Assembly (NCBI RefSeq): GCF_001522585.2
Contig: NZ_CP013374.1
Span: 124,001 to 188,000 of the forward strand
Direction: 5' to 3'
DNA: 64,000 bases
DNA from: Burkholderia sp. NRF60-BP8
GTDB taxonomy: Bacteria > Pseudomonadota > Gammaproteobacteria > Burkholderiales > Burkholderiaceae
Every line of letters starts with the position of its first letter. Within the stretch, counting starts at the first letter, position 1. Of this stretch, positions 33,796 to 42,806 are shown one piece after another. The translations under genes and the position numbers were made by a program. The notes under the pieces are model-generated. The model was not told the origin of the DNA and did no database searches. It saw nothing but the letters and a program-made list of their open reading frames with translations.

Positions 33796-33906
33796 ATGGT
33801 GCAGGAGCATGCGATAGTCGCGATCCGCGCCGAAATCGCGGCGCAGGGCCGTGCGGGGCATGTCGACGCGATGAGCGGGTTGCTGGCGAGGTTGTCGGAC
33901 GCGTGA
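33796..33906 (+). CDS. candidate 36-residue small protein
   Basis: A short frame, MVQEHAIVAIRAEIAAQGR… ending ARLSDA, with a strong AGGGAGGA at 33782-33789 seven bases before the ATG. The composition gives one amphipathic helix. A longer upstream frame is open to 33541 but lacks a ribosome site and looks non-coding. Small genes of this size are easily spurious; the ribosome site is the main support. Confidence 0.35.
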   Translation: MVQEHAIVAIRAEIAAQGRAGHVDAMSGLLARLSDA

Positions 33907-33995
33907 CCCGGCTGCTCGGCTCTGCATCGATGGGATCGGACAGCAAGACGACGCTATCCACGCCGACGGGAGCGGTCCGGCAGCATGAGCGTGTC

Positions 33996-34018
33996 AACCG
34001 AAATTGATTGAATCGGTT
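33996..34018. promoter_or_regulatory. candidate operator dyad upstream of the GH27 gene
   Basis: Inverted repeat AACCGA - 11 bases - TCGGTT, in an AT-rich stretch 150 bases before the alpha-galactosidase start. The right half also lies in TTGAATCGGTTAA, which resembles the CG-centred sites of LacI-family sugar regulators. Sequence pattern only; no regulator gene lies nearby. Confidence 0.3.
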
Positions 34019-34168
34019 AAATAATTGCATCTTTCGGCTTGATTGTGGAAATGATCCCAGTATCTGGCCGTGCGTCGCAAAGATTGAATAAACGCCAAGG
34101 AACTCACTAATCTGCGAACGCGTGCCGCGCACACGGGTACGCGCCACTCAAATAATCTGGAGACGCAG

Positions 34169-36373
34169 ATGAATTTGAAAAATAAGTTAGGAATATTGAC
34201 GGTCTGCATGCTGATGGCGGCCGGCGTGATATCCGGGTGCGGCGGCGACGATACGAGTCCCGCCTCCGTCAGCAGCAGCGCCGCGATGGCGGCTACCGGA
34301 GCGGGCGGTACCGAGACGACCGCGACGTCCGACGATGACACGACGACGGACGCGGCACCGTCCGCGCGAAAGCAGATCGCCGTGAATCCTCCGCCGATGG
34401 GCTGGTCGTCATGGAACAGCCTCGCGGAAGATGTCAGTTTCGATACGATCAAGGCGCAAGCGGACGGGTTGGCCAAGCTGAACGAGAGCATTGCGTCGGG
34501 CAACAAATACCAGTATGTGAATATCGACGAAGGCTGGTGGACCTCCCGAAAGCGCGACGCGAACGGCAACTTCATCATCAACGTCGACATGAACGGCAAT
34601 CCCACCAACCAGTGGCCGGGCGGCATGAAGGCGATGGCCGACTACATTCACGGCAAGGGGCTGAAGGCGGGCATCTATATCGACTCCGGGCCGCAAGGCT
34701 GCGGCAACACGAACGGCGTGCACTTCGTCGGCAGCGATTACGCGCACTACGATCACGATTTCCTGCAGTTCGCGCAATGGGGCTACGACTTCGTCAAGGT
34801 CGACTGGTGCGGCGGCAGCGCGGCCGGATACGACCCGCAGCAAGCGTATACGGCCATCTCGCAGGCCATTCAGAAAGCCTACGCCGCGACCGGAAAGCTG
34901 CTGGTGCTGAACATGTGCGACTGGGGCACGTTGGGCAAGAGCGGTTATCCCGATGCTGGGCTGGGGCCGTGGGCCTGGGGCGCGGGGATCGCCACGTCGT
35001 GGCGTACGACGGGGGACATCTACGGCCCCGGAAGCGGCGTTCCGAAGTTCGGCTCGGTGCTGGGCAACTTCAACGGAAACTATCATCCGGAAGGGCAGCA
35101 CACCGGCTACTACAACGATCCCGACATGATGGTTGCCGGCATGGGCATGACGGCGGCGAACGATCTCGCCCACGTGAATCTATGGGCGATCGCCGGCGCG
35201 CCAATGATCCTCGGCAACGATCTGTCGAAGCCGCTTTCGAGCGACAGCGTGACCCTGCTCACCAATCCCGAACTGATCGCGATCGACCAGGATGCGCTGG
35301 GACTGCAGGGATTGAAGGTCGCGGACGCCAACGGGCAGCAGATCTGGGCGAAGCTGCTGGCCGGCAGCGGAAGGCGTGCGGTCCTGCTGTTCAACAACGG
35401 CGCCGCGGCGAGCCCGATGACGGTGACGTGGAAGCAGCTGGGGCTGGCTGCGGGCACCCGGGCCACGGTGCGCGATGTCTGGGCGCACAAGAATCTCGGC
35501 ACGGCCGCCGACGCCTATACGGTCGCGAGCGTTCCGGCCGGAGGCACCGTGATGCTGGTGCTGCGCGGCAAGGACGCGCCGTCGTCCACGTTCCTGCCGA
35601 GCACGCTGTCGGGGGGCGCCGCGTATGCGCATTGCATCGATTGCGCGAGCGGCAGGAAGGTCACGGGGCTGGGCACGGTGACGTTCAGCGACGTCGCGTC
35701 GTCGACGGTCGGCGGCTTCGTCCAGATCGCTTACCTGAATGCCGGGCCGGAAACCGCCAAGGCGCAGCTCGGCGTGAACGGCGGCAATCCGACGACGGTG
35801 GCATTTCCGCCTGCCGGCAAATCCGTCGGCACCGTGACGGTATATGTCGGGCTGAAGTCGGGGCTGAACACGTTGACGCTGTCGAGCCTCGACGGTGCCA
35901 CGCCGGCGCCCGAGATCGCGTCGGTCGCCGTGGTGGCCGGACCGGTGAAACTGCCGCCCCCGCCTCCGCTGGCGTACGAAGCCGAGGCGGCCGGCAACAC
36001 GCTCGGTGGCGCGGCGCGCGTTGCGCCCTGCAACGGCTGCTCGGGCGGCCAGGACGTCGGCTACATCGGCAACGGCGATGGAACCAGCAACGGCACGCTG
36101 ACGATCAACGGCATCAACGTGGCGGCGAGCGGGACGTACAGTGTGTCGGTCAGCTACGCGAACGGCGATGGGGCGCCGCGTAATGCGCAGATCAGCTTCG
36201 ACGGCGCGACGCCGGTCACGGTATCGTTCCCGTCGACGGGCGGCTGGGGGAACGTATCGACGCTGACGGTGACCGGCACGTTCCAGCAGGGCAGTGCGAA
36301 CACGCTGCGTTTCTCGAACCCCACGGGCTGGGCGCCCGACATCGACGGAATCGCCGCTCCGGTGAAGCAGTAA
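34169..36373 (+). CDS. GH27 alpha-galactosidase lipoprotein with carbohydrate-binding module
   Basis: A 734-residue exported enzyme. The signal ends in the lipobox VISGC (lipidated Cys24), followed by a Ser/Thr/Asp-rich linker to residue ~70. The GH27 barrel begins PPPMGWSSWNS; the nucleophile is Asp212 in FVKVDWCGG and the acid/base Asp319 in YYNDPDMM. An all-beta C-terminal domain follows, then a middle module (~470-590) and a final CBM35-like module starting AYEAEAAGNTLGG. It should release terminal alpha-galactose (or alpha-N-acetylgalactosamine/beta-L-arabinopyranose, other GH27 activities) from plant oligosaccharides at the cell surface. RBS GGAGA. It is a single gene with its own terminator. 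Confidence 0.9.
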   Translation: MNLKNKLGILTVCMLMAAGVISGCGGDDTSPASVSSSAAMAATGAGGTETTATSDDDTTTDAAPSARKQIAVNPPPMGWSSWNSLAEDVSFDTIKAQADGLAKLNESIASGNKYQYVNIDEGWWTSRKRDANGNFIINVDMNGNPTNQWPGGMKAMADYIHGKGLKAGIYIDSGPQGCGNTNGVHFVGSDYAHYDHDFLQFAQWGYDFVKVDWCGGSAAGYDPQQAYTAISQAIQKAYAATGKLLVLNMCDWGTLGKSGYPDAGLGPWAWGAGIATSWRTTGDIYGPGSGVPKFGSVLGNFNGNYHPEGQHTGYYNDPDMMVAGMGMTAANDLAHVNLWAIAGAPMILGNDLSKPLSSDSVTLLTNPELIAIDQDALGLQGLKVADANGQQIWAKLLAGSGRRAVLLFNNGAAASPMTVTWKQLGLAAGTRATVRDVWAHKNLGTAADAYTVASVPAGGTVMLVLRGKDAPSSTFLPSTLSGGAAYAHCIDCASGRKVTGLGTVTFSDVASSTVGGFVQIAYLNAGPETAKAQLGVNGGNPTTVAFPPAGKSVGTVTVYVGLKSGLNTLTLSSLDGATPAPEIASVAVVAGPVKLPPPPPLAYEAEAAGNTLGGAARVAPCNGCSGGQDVGYIGNGDGTSNGTLTINGINVAASGTYSVSVSYANGDGAPRNAQISFDGATPVTVSFPSTGGWGNVSTLTVTGTFQQGSANTLRFSNPTGWAPDIDGIAAPVKQ

Positions 36374-36382
36374 CGACGAGGC

Positions 36383-36412
36383 GCGCGGCCTGCCGGTTCG
36401 GGCAGGCCGCGC
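36383..36412. terminator. terminator hairpin of the GH27 gene
   Basis: 12-bp perfect stem GCGCGGCCTGCC / GGCAGGCCGCGC with a 6-base loop, nine bases after the GH27 stop. It is followed by CTTCACGT, so the T-tract is weak, but position and strength make termination likely. Confidence 0.6.
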
Positions 36413-36459
36413 CTTCACGTCGAGCTTGTCGCCCACGCAAGCTGCCGGAAACCTGCATG

Positions 36460-36503
36460 CGATGTCGGCAACCGGCCCTCGTGTGGGCCGGTTGCCGACA
36501 TCG
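36460..36503. terminator. 19-bp perfect inverted repeat between convergent genes
   Basis: Arms of 19 bases (36460-36478 and 36485-36503, core GGCAACCGGCCC) pair without a mismatch around a 6-base loop TCGTGT. It sits 16 bases beyond the stop of the minus-strand HAD gene and about 90 bases after the GH27 stop. The likely role is a bidirectional terminator; there is no T-run, and an interspersed palindromic element is an alternative. Confidence 0.55.
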
Positions 36504-36519
36504 ACAGGCCACTCGGCGC

Positions 36520-37194
36520 TCAGGGCCGCGCCGCCACCTCGTCGAGGTGCCACAGCAGGTCCGCCGGATCGTCGTACACGCGCAGTGCGCCGGCGCGTTC
36601 CAGTTCGTCGCTGCCATACCCGCCCGAGAGCAGGCCGACGCCGAGCGCGCGGCAGCGGGCGGCCGCGAGCATGTCCCAGATGCTGTCGCCGACCACCACC
36701 GTATGCTCGATCGGCACGTTCAGCTTCGCGGCGGCGGTCAGGAACAGGTCCGGGTCCGGCTTCGCATACTTGACCTGATCGCGCGTGACGACCACGTTCT
36801 TCGCCGGATCGACGCCGAGCGCCTCGAGATTGATCGCCGCGGTTTCCATCCGCCCGCTGGTCGCGATCGCCCAGCGGATGCCGGCATTCGACAGCGCGGC
36901 CAGCAGCTCGCGCGCGCCCGGCAGCGGCCGGACCTGCGCGCGCAGCCGCTGGTATGCGGCCGCATGCAGCCGCGCGAGCCGCTCGACGCGCGCCGCGTCG
37001 ATGTCGCCGGCCGTCTCGCGCAGCAACTGATTCAGGAACAGGCCGCCGCTCATCCCGATCTTGCGGTGGATGCGCCATACCGACAGCTCGATGCCTTCGG
37101 CGTCGAGCGCTTCCTTCCACGCGAGTACGTGCTGATAGACGCTGTCGACGAGCGTGCCGTCGAGATCGAACAGAAATGACGTTTCAATACGCAT
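36520..37194 (-). CDS. HAD-superfamily phosphatase (phosphoglycolate-phosphatase-like)
   Basis: A 224-residue soluble hydrolase of HAD subfamily IA. Motif I is FLFDLDGTLVDS with nucleophile Asp9 and acid/base Asp11; motif II ATSGR; motif III Lys in YAKPDPDLF; motif IV VVVGDSIWDM. The helical cap between motifs I and II fits small sugar-phosphate or phosphoglycolate substrates; the exact one cannot be inferred. ATG 37194 has AGGAG with six-base spacing. Single gene divergent from the MFS exporter. Confidence 0.88.
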   Translation of the reverse strand: MRIETSFLFDLDGTLVDSVYQHVLAWKEALDAEGIELSVWRIHRKIGMSGGLFLNQLLRETAGDIDAARVERLARLHAAAYQRLRAQVRPLPGARELLAALSNAGIRWAIATSGRMETAAINLEALGVDPAKNVVVTRDQVKYAKPDPDLFLTAAAKLNVPIEHTVVVGDSIWDMLAAARCRALGVGLLSGGYGSDELERAGALRVYDDPADLLWHLDEVAARP

Positions 37195-37393
37195 GCGAAT
37201 CTCCTGGCCCGGTAGCGTTCGGGCAAATCGTCGGCAAAACCCGGTTCGTCACATTATCGGCGCGCGGCCGTGTCACCGCCATGTCCCGCGCCGCACGCGC
37301 CGCGCCCGCGGCAGCGCGTCGAACGGCGCTGGTACAATCGCGCCGATGCGCCGGGCGGGCCGCCCGCGCGCCCAACCTTCGCCGAATTCCCGT

Positions 37394-38578
37394 ATGGCAA
37401 CCCCCGACGCCGTCAGTTCCGAGCAATCGTGGTGGGGCGTTCTGGCCCTGGCACTCGCCGCCTTCATCTTCAATACCACCGAATTCGTGCCCGTCGCGCT
37501 GTTGAGCGCGATCGGCGACAGCCTGCAGATGCAGCCGACCGCGGTCGGCCTGATGCTGACGATCTACGCGTGGGCCGTTGCGGTCGTATCGCTGCCGCTG
37601 ACGTTCGTCACGCGTCACGTCGAGCGCCGCAAGCTGTTGAGCGTCGCGCTGCTGGTGTTCGTCGGCAGCCACGTCGTGACGGGCGTCGCGTGGAATTTCA
37701 CGGTGCTGATGATCGGCCGGCTCGGCATCGCGTGCGCGCATGCGGTGTTCTGGTCGATTTCGGTCCCGCTCGCCGTGCGGCTCGCGCCGAGCGACCGCAA
37801 AAGCCGTGCGCTCAGCCTGCTCGCTATGGGTTCGGCGATCGCGATGGTGGCCGGGATTCCGCTCGGCCGCGTGATCGGCGAGGCGTTCGGCTGGCGCGTC
37901 ACGTTCCTGATCATCGCGGGCGCGGCGGGCGTCGCGTTGCTGTTGCTGCGCGCGACGTTGCCGTTGCTGCCGAGCCAGGGCGCAGGCTCGCTGAGCAGCA
38001 TCGGGGTATTCCTGCGCAAGCCGGCGCTGGTCGCGCTGTACGCGATCACCGTGCTCGTCGTGTCCGCGCACTTCACGTCGTACACGTACATCGAACCGTT
38101 CGTGCAGAGCGTCAACCATGCGAGCAGCAGCCGGATCACGTACGTGCTGATCCTGTTCGGCGTTGCCGGCCTGCCGGCCGCGGTCTGCTTCAATCGCCTC
38201 TATCCGCACCGGCCCGACGATTTCCTGCTGGCGTCGATCGTCGCGCTGTCGGGCTGCCTGCTGATCCTGTTCCCGTGCGCGCTGAACATCGTCACACTGT
38301 CCGTGCACACGCTGGCGTGGGGCGGCGCGATCGTCTGTTTCGGGCTGGCGATGCAGGCGTGGGTGCTGAAGCTGGCGCCGGAGGCGACCGACCTGGCCGT
38401 ATCGATCTATTCCGGGTTGTACAACGTCGGCATCGGCGTCGGCGCGCTGCTCGGCAACCATATCGCGGGTGACTTCGGGTTGCCGTGGATCGGCACCTTC
38501 GGCGGCGTGGTCGCGATCTTCGCGGCCGGGATCGCGTGGCTCGCGTTGCGGCTGCACGAGCGGCGGGCAGCGGCTTAG
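37394..38578 (+). CDS. MFS drug/sugar exporter, SotB-like
   Basis: A 394-residue inner-membrane protein with 12 hydrophobic segments. FIFNTTEFVPVALLSAIGDSL in the first helix pair is close to the SotB/YdeA and AraJ-type DHA1 exporters (E. coli SotB exports arabinose and IPTG). The inter-helix VTRHVERRKLL matches MFS motif A position. Efflux of a sugar or drug by proton antiport is likely. A TACAAT at 37333-37338 could be its -10 box; no clean -35. Its stop overlaps the convergent regulator's stop by two bases. Confidence 0.85.
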   Translation: MATPDAVSSEQSWWGVLALALAAFIFNTTEFVPVALLSAIGDSLQMQPTAVGLMLTIYAWAVAVVSLPLTFVTRHVERRKLLSVALLVFVGSHVVTGVAWNFTVLMIGRLGIACAHAVFWSISVPLAVRLAPSDRKSRALSLLAMGSAIAMVAGIPLGRVIGEAFGWRVTFLIIAGAAGVALLLLRATLPLLPSQGAGSLSSIGVFLRKPALVALYAITVLVVSAHFTSYTYIEPFVQSVNHASSSRITYVLILFGVAGLPAAVCFNRLYPHRPDDFLLASIVALSGCLLILFPCALNIVTLSVHTLAWGGAIVCFGLAMQAWVLKLAPEATDLAVSIYSGLYNVGIGVGALLGNHIAGDFGLPWIGTFGGVVAIFAAGIAWLALRLHERRAAA

Positions 38579-39765
38579 GGCTTCGTCCCGAATCGCCGAT
38601 GCGGCCCGTCGGGCCGGATTCCCGCCGTATCGAGCTGCCGAAGTTTCGCGTACAGCGTCGTGCGTGAAATGCCGAGTTGCCGCGCGGCCGCCGACACGTT
38701 GCCGTCGTGCTCGTCGAGCGCGCGGCGGATCGCATCGAGCGACTGCTCATGCAGGCTCGCCTGCGGACCGGCGGCCGGCGCCGCGTTGCATACGTCGGCG
38801 GCGTCTTCGAGCCCATCGGCCCGACGCGCGACCGTCGCGCGATCGAGCGGCGCACGCACGGTGCGCACCCATACGTGGCTACCGTCGTCGCGCGCGATCC
38901 GCTGCGGCGTGCGCGACGGCGTCAGCAAGCGCCGCTGCTGCGCGGGCGTCGCGCCGGGAAACAGCTGCCGGAGATCGTACGGCCCGAGCGGCCCTTCCGG
39001 CGCGAGATCGAGCATGCGGCGCGCCAGCCGGCTCACCGCGCGCACGCGGCCCGCTTCGTCGAGCGCGACGACGCCGGCGAGCGGCGTACCGAGCCAGCGC
39101 GCGTCGTGCTGAACCTGCAGCAGATGGCAGTCGCGCAGCATCGCATAGAGCCGCTGCTCGGCGGACAGCGACGCGTGCCGGAACGACTCGCGCAACTGCG
39201 CGACATTGCGCCGGCCGACGCCGGTGATGTCCAGCGCGCCGATCACTTCGCCGTCGAAGCCGACCAGCGGCACCGCGAGACAGAACACTCGCGAAAACGC
39301 GTCGAGATAGTGCTGCGCGCCCGCGACGACGGTTTCGGCGCCGTCGTGGATCACGCAGCTCGGGGCGGTCGTGCCGATGTTCGGTTCGACGATCCGGCGT
39401 CCAGTGACGATCGGCGTGAGCAGCGCGTCGTCGCATTGCGGGCTGCGCCGTACATGGACGATCGTGCCGTGCGGATTGACGCACATGATCGTCCATTCGT
39501 TGCCGCCGAATGCGGCCCACAGCGGCTCGATTTCCTGCGCGACGCAGCGGGTCAGCCGCCGGTCCGCGCGCGATTCGTCGAGTTCGCGCTGCATTTCGTA
39601 GCGGGCGGTTTGCCACGGCCGCAGCCCGGCGTCGCGCGAACGCACCCACGAGCGCGCGACGCCGGCCGGCAAGGCCGCTTCCGGCAGCGGCTCGCCCGCG
39701 GCGAAGCGGGCGCGGAGCCGGTCGAGGTCGACCGGCCGTGAAAGGGGTTCGGGGGCTGGCTTCAC
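38575..39765 (-). CDS. GAF/Fis-type transcriptional regulator (AcoR-like, lacking the AAA+ domain)
   Basis: A 396-residue regulator. Residues ~75-220 form the GAF-like sensor of the AcoR group (VNPHGTIVHVRRSP, VPLVGFDGEVIGALDITG). A second sensor-like region (~230-320) follows. The C-terminus (~345-385) is a Fis-type helix-turn-helix: HDGNVSAAARQLGISRTTLY. The sigma-54 AAA+ ATPase (GAFTGA) of full AcoR is missing, so it cannot work as a normal sigma-54 activator. The GTG at 39765 is chosen from GGAG eight bases upstream. It is adjacent to, and likely controls, the alcohol/aldehyde dehydrogenase pair. Confidence 0.8.
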   Translation of the reverse strand: MKPAPEPLSRPVDLDRLRARFAAGEPLPEAALPAGVARSWVRSRDAGLRPWQTARYEMQRELDESRADRRLTRCVAQEIEPLWAAFGGNEWTIMCVNPHGTIVHVRRSPQCDDALLTPIVTGRRIVEPNIGTTAPSCVIHDGAETVVAGAQHYLDAFSRVFCLAVPLVGFDGEVIGALDITGVGRRNVAQLRESFRHASLSAEQRLYAMLRDCHLLQVQHDARWLGTPLAGVVALDEAGRVRAVSRLARRMLDLAPEGPLGPYDLRQLFPGATPAQQRRLLTPSRTPQRIARDDGSHVWVRTVRAPLDRATVARRADGLEDAADVCNAAPAAGPQASLHEQSLDAIRRALDEHDGNVSAAARQLGISRTTLYAKLRQLDTAGIRPDGPHRRFGTKP

Positions 39766-39932
39766 GCTGCGCTCCAGTGGGGTCGATGTCCGGGCCGGGT
39801 GTTGCCGGTCCGGCGTGTCGCGCGAATGCGTAATATAGCCCGGTGCCCGAAGCCGGGTATTTTCGTTCCCGGCAAGGGCGCCCGCCGCATGACGCCGGTT
39901 GGCGTCGGCGGGCGACCGGCGGTGCCCCGCAC

Positions 39933-41060
39933 CTACTGCGGCAAACGCAGGATCGGCTTGAGCGTGCTCCCGTCGCTGCTGTCCTCCGCCGCCTGGTTGA
40001 TCTGGTCGAGCGGATAGAACTTCACCAGCCGGTCGAACGGAAACCGCCCCTGCAGGTACAGTTGCACGAGCTGCGGGATGAACGTCTGCGGCACGCTGTC
40101 GCCTTCGACGATGCCGCGAATCGTGTGGCCGCCGAGCAGCAGGCTGTTCACGTCGAATTCGGCCTTCGTGCCGAGCTTCGGCGCACCGACCACGCCCATC
40201 GTGCCGCGCGAGCCGAGCGCTTCGATCCCTTGCGACAGCACGGCCGGCAGCCCGGTCGATTCGAGCGCGAAGTCGGCGCCGCCGCCGGTGATCTCGCGGA
40301 TCGCGTCGACGACATCGACTTCCCGGCTGTCGATCGCGTGCGTCGCGCCGAGCTCGAGCGCCAGCGCGAGCCGCGACGGCACGATGTCGACGGCGATGAT
40401 CGTCGTCGCGCCCGCGATGCGCGCGGCCATCACGGCGCTCATGCCGACCGCGCCCGCGCCGAAGCTCGCGAAGCTGCTGCCCGGGCGCACCGCGAGCGAA
40501 TGGATCACCGCGCCCGCGCCGGTCTGGATCCCGCAGCCGAGCGGGCCGAGCAGCTCGAGCGGCGCTTCCTTCGGCACCTTGATCGCGTTGTTCTCGCGCG
40601 CGAGCGCGTAGCTCGCGAACGACGACTGCGCGAAGAAATGATCGTGCAGCGGTTGCCCGGCTTCGTCCCGGATCGCGGTCTGCCCGTCGGCATCGGCGCC
40701 GCCGAAATTCAGCGCGAAGAACTGCCGGCAATACGCGCCGTGACCGCCGACGCACGATGCGCAGTGGCCGCACGCACCGTAGGTCAGCACGACGTGATCG
40801 CCCGCGGCGAGCGTCTTCACGTTCGGGCCGACCGCCTCGACCACGCCCGCGCCTTCGTGACCGAGCACGGCCGGCAGCGGCACCGGATAGTACTGGTCGC
40901 GCACGATCAGGTCGGTATGGCACAAGCCGGTCGCGACGACGCGCACCAGCACCTCGTCGCCGCGCGGCGCGCGGATCCGGGCCGCTTCGATCGAAAAGGG
41001 CGCGCCGGCGGCGCGCGCGACGGCCGCGGTGACGGCGCGTGTATCGTGTTCGGTGTACAT
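39933..41060 (-). CDS. zinc-dependent aryl-alcohol dehydrogenase
   Basis: A 375-residue medium-chain dehydrogenase. The catalytic Zn site is seen in GLCHTD and GHEGAG, the structural Zn cysteines in CGHCASCVGGHGAYC, and the Rossmann segment in GAGAVGMSAVMAARIAGA. The LNFGGAD and PLGCGIQTGAGAV stretches are those of benzyl/aryl alcohol dehydrogenases (XylB, AreB). It probably oxidises benzyl-type alcohols to aldehydes with NAD+. It follows the aldehyde dehydrogenase by 14 bases on the same strand. Confidence 0.88.
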   Translation of the reverse strand: MYTEHDTRAVTAAVARAAGAPFSIEAARIRAPRGDEVLVRVVATGLCHTDLIVRDQYYPVPLPAVLGHEGAGVVEAVGPNVKTLAAGDHVVLTYGACGHCASCVGGHGAYCRQFFALNFGGADADGQTAIRDEAGQPLHDHFFAQSSFASYALARENNAIKVPKEAPLELLGPLGCGIQTGAGAVIHSLAVRPGSSFASFGAGAVGMSAVMAARIAGATTIIAVDIVPSRLALALELGATHAIDSREVDVVDAIREITGGGADFALESTGLPAVLSQGIEALGSRGTMGVVGAPKLGTKAEFDVNSLLLGGHTIRGIVEGDSVPQTFIPQLVQLYLQGRFPFDRLVKFYPLDQINQAAEDSSDGSTLKPILRLPQ

Positions 41061-41074
41061 GGTCGGTCTCCTCG

Positions 41075-42544
41075 TCAAATCGGATAGAGCGGCGCTTCGC
41101 CCTTGATCGTCAGCCACTGCCACTGCGTGAATTCTTCCCAGTTTGCCGCACCGCCGATGCTCGAGCCGTTGCCCGACGCGCCGACGCCGCCGAACGGGTT
41201 GATCGCCTCGTCGTTGACCGTCTGGTCGTTGATGTGCAGCAGCCCCGTGTTCAAGCGCTCGCCGATGCGTAGCGCGCGGCCGACGTCGGCCGACAGGATC
41301 GCCATCGACAGCCCGTATTCGGTCCGGTTCGCGAGCGCGATCGCATCTTCGTCGGTATCGAACGGCACGACGACCGCCACCGGCCCGAAAATCTCCTCGT
41401 CGAAAGCCGGATTGCCCGGCGCGACGCCGCTCAGCACCGTCGGCTCGAAGAACAGGCCGCGATGGCCGCCGCCCGTCTCGACGCGGGCGCCCGCGCGGCG
41501 CGCCGCGTCGACCAGGCTCGCGGCATGGTCGCGTTGCGCGGCGTTGATCAGCGGGCCGAGGCCGACGTCGCCGGCGGCCGGGTCGCCGACGCGCAGGCTG
41601 CGCGCCTTCTCGACGAGCTTCGCGACGAAGCGGTCGTGAATCGCGCGCTGCACGAGCACGCGGCCGGTCGCCATGCAGATCTGGCCTTGATGCAGGTACG
41701 CGCCCCATGCGGTGTTGGCGATCGCGCGGTCGAGATCGGCATCGTCGAGCACGATCAGCGAGTTCTTGCCGCCGAGTTCGAGCGACACCTTCTTCAGGTG
41801 GCGGCCCGCCGCTTCGCCGACCTTGCGCCCGGCCGCGGTGGAGCCGGTGAACTGGATCATCGCGACGTGCGGATCGGCGACCAGCGCCGCGCCGGCCGCG
41901 CCGTCGCCGGGCAGCACGTGCAGCACGCCTTCGGGCAAGCCGGCGAGCTCGAACACGCGCGCGATCGAGACGCCGCCGCATACGGCGGTACGCGGATCGG
42001 GCTTGAGCACGACCGCGTTGCCGAGTGCGAGCGCGGGCGCGACCGCACGCATCGCGAGGTACAGCGGGAAGTTGAACGGCGAGATCACGCCGACCACGCC
42101 GCGCGGGCGGCGGCGCGCGAGCGACAGCCGGCCGGCTGCGGACGGGAGCACTTCGCCGGCCGCGCGCGATGGCAGGCCGGCTGCTTCGTGGAGCGCCTTG
42201 ATCGTGACCGACGTTTCGAACGCCGCCTTCGCGCGCGTCGAGCCGCTTTCGCGTACGAGCCAGTCGACGATTGCGTCGAAGTGCGTTTGCGCGACGGCCG
42301 CCGCGCGGCGCAGGACCGCTGCGCGCTCGTCGTAGGGCAGCGAGAACCATGCGGGTTGGGTGCGGTGGGCGGTGGCCGATGCTTCGGCGATGGCCGCGCC
42401 GTCGGCGAGACCGATGCGGCCCAGCGTGTTGCCGGTCGCCGGTTCGATCACGTCGGACGCGTGCGGGCTCGCGTGCCAGCGTCCGGTGAAGGTCTTGCCG
42501 CGCCAGACGTCGGGGTCGAATAGGGCGGGGGTGGTGCTATCCAT
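41075..42544 (-). CDS. benzaldehyde dehydrogenase-type aldehyde dehydrogenase
   Basis: A 489-residue NAD(P)-dependent ALDH. Visible motifs are ISPFNFPLYLAMRAVAPALALGN, the glutamate in VSLELGGKNS, the catalytic cysteine in HQGQICMATGR and the late INPFGGVGASGNGSSIGG. The ending ANWEEFTQWQWLTIKGEAPLYPI-type tail is characteristic of benzaldehyde dehydrogenases (XylC, AreC). It would oxidise the aldehyde from the neighbouring dehydrogenase to benzoate, the substrate of benABCD 1.5-4 kb away. ATG 42544 has AGGAG with six-base spacing. Confidence 0.88.
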   Translation of the reverse strand: MDSTTPALFDPDVWRGKTFTGRWHASPHASDVIEPATGNTLGRIGLADGAAIAEASATAHRTQPAWFSLPYDERAAVLRRAAAVAQTHFDAIVDWLVRESGSTRAKAAFETSVTIKALHEAAGLPSRAAGEVLPSAAGRLSLARRRPRGVVGVISPFNFPLYLAMRAVAPALALGNAVVLKPDPRTAVCGGVSIARVFELAGLPEGVLHVLPGDGAAGAALVADPHVAMIQFTGSTAAGRKVGEAAGRHLKKVSLELGGKNSLIVLDDADLDRAIANTAWGAYLHQGQICMATGRVLVQRAIHDRFVAKLVEKARSLRVGDPAAGDVGLGPLINAAQRDHAASLVDAARRAGARVETGGGHRGLFFEPTVLSGVAPGNPAFDEEIFGPVAVVVPFDTDEDAIALANRTEYGLSMAILSADVGRALRIGERLNTGLLHINDQTVNDEAINPFGGVGASGNGSSIGGAANWEEFTQWQWLTIKGEAPLYPI

Positions 42545-42806
42545 GTGCGCTCCTGGGGAAATTCGGATCGGCCGGGGCGGGATTGGTGCTTGGGTGCTGG
42601 CCGGCATGCGCGGGAGGGTAGGCGGGGGCGGAGAGGCGGAGCTATCCGGGTTTCTTCCCACGAGCGGAGGGCGCGTGGATTGGGGGGTGTTTGCGATTCT
42701 GTGTGCGGAAACTGAACAGTTGCTGTGGGAGGCTTTGCCGCATGCCGTCGGATGACACGACAGGTATGGCTGGTGCGGCGGGGCGTGTGCTGTGTCTTTT
42801 GTGCGC
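42545..42806. promoter_or_regulatory. promoter region of the aldehyde/alcohol dehydrogenase pair
   Basis: 262-base spacer upstream of the minus-strand pair. No sigma-54 -24/-12 box and no convincing dyad were found, which agrees with a regulator lacking the AAA+ domain. It is otherwise featureless by eye. Confidence 0.3.

Noticed and set aside
39843-41087. Long plus-strand open frame opposite the alcohol dehydrogenase
   Set aside because: Arg/Ala-rich shadow created by GC-biased third positions of the real minus-strand gene; no ribosome site and no domain.
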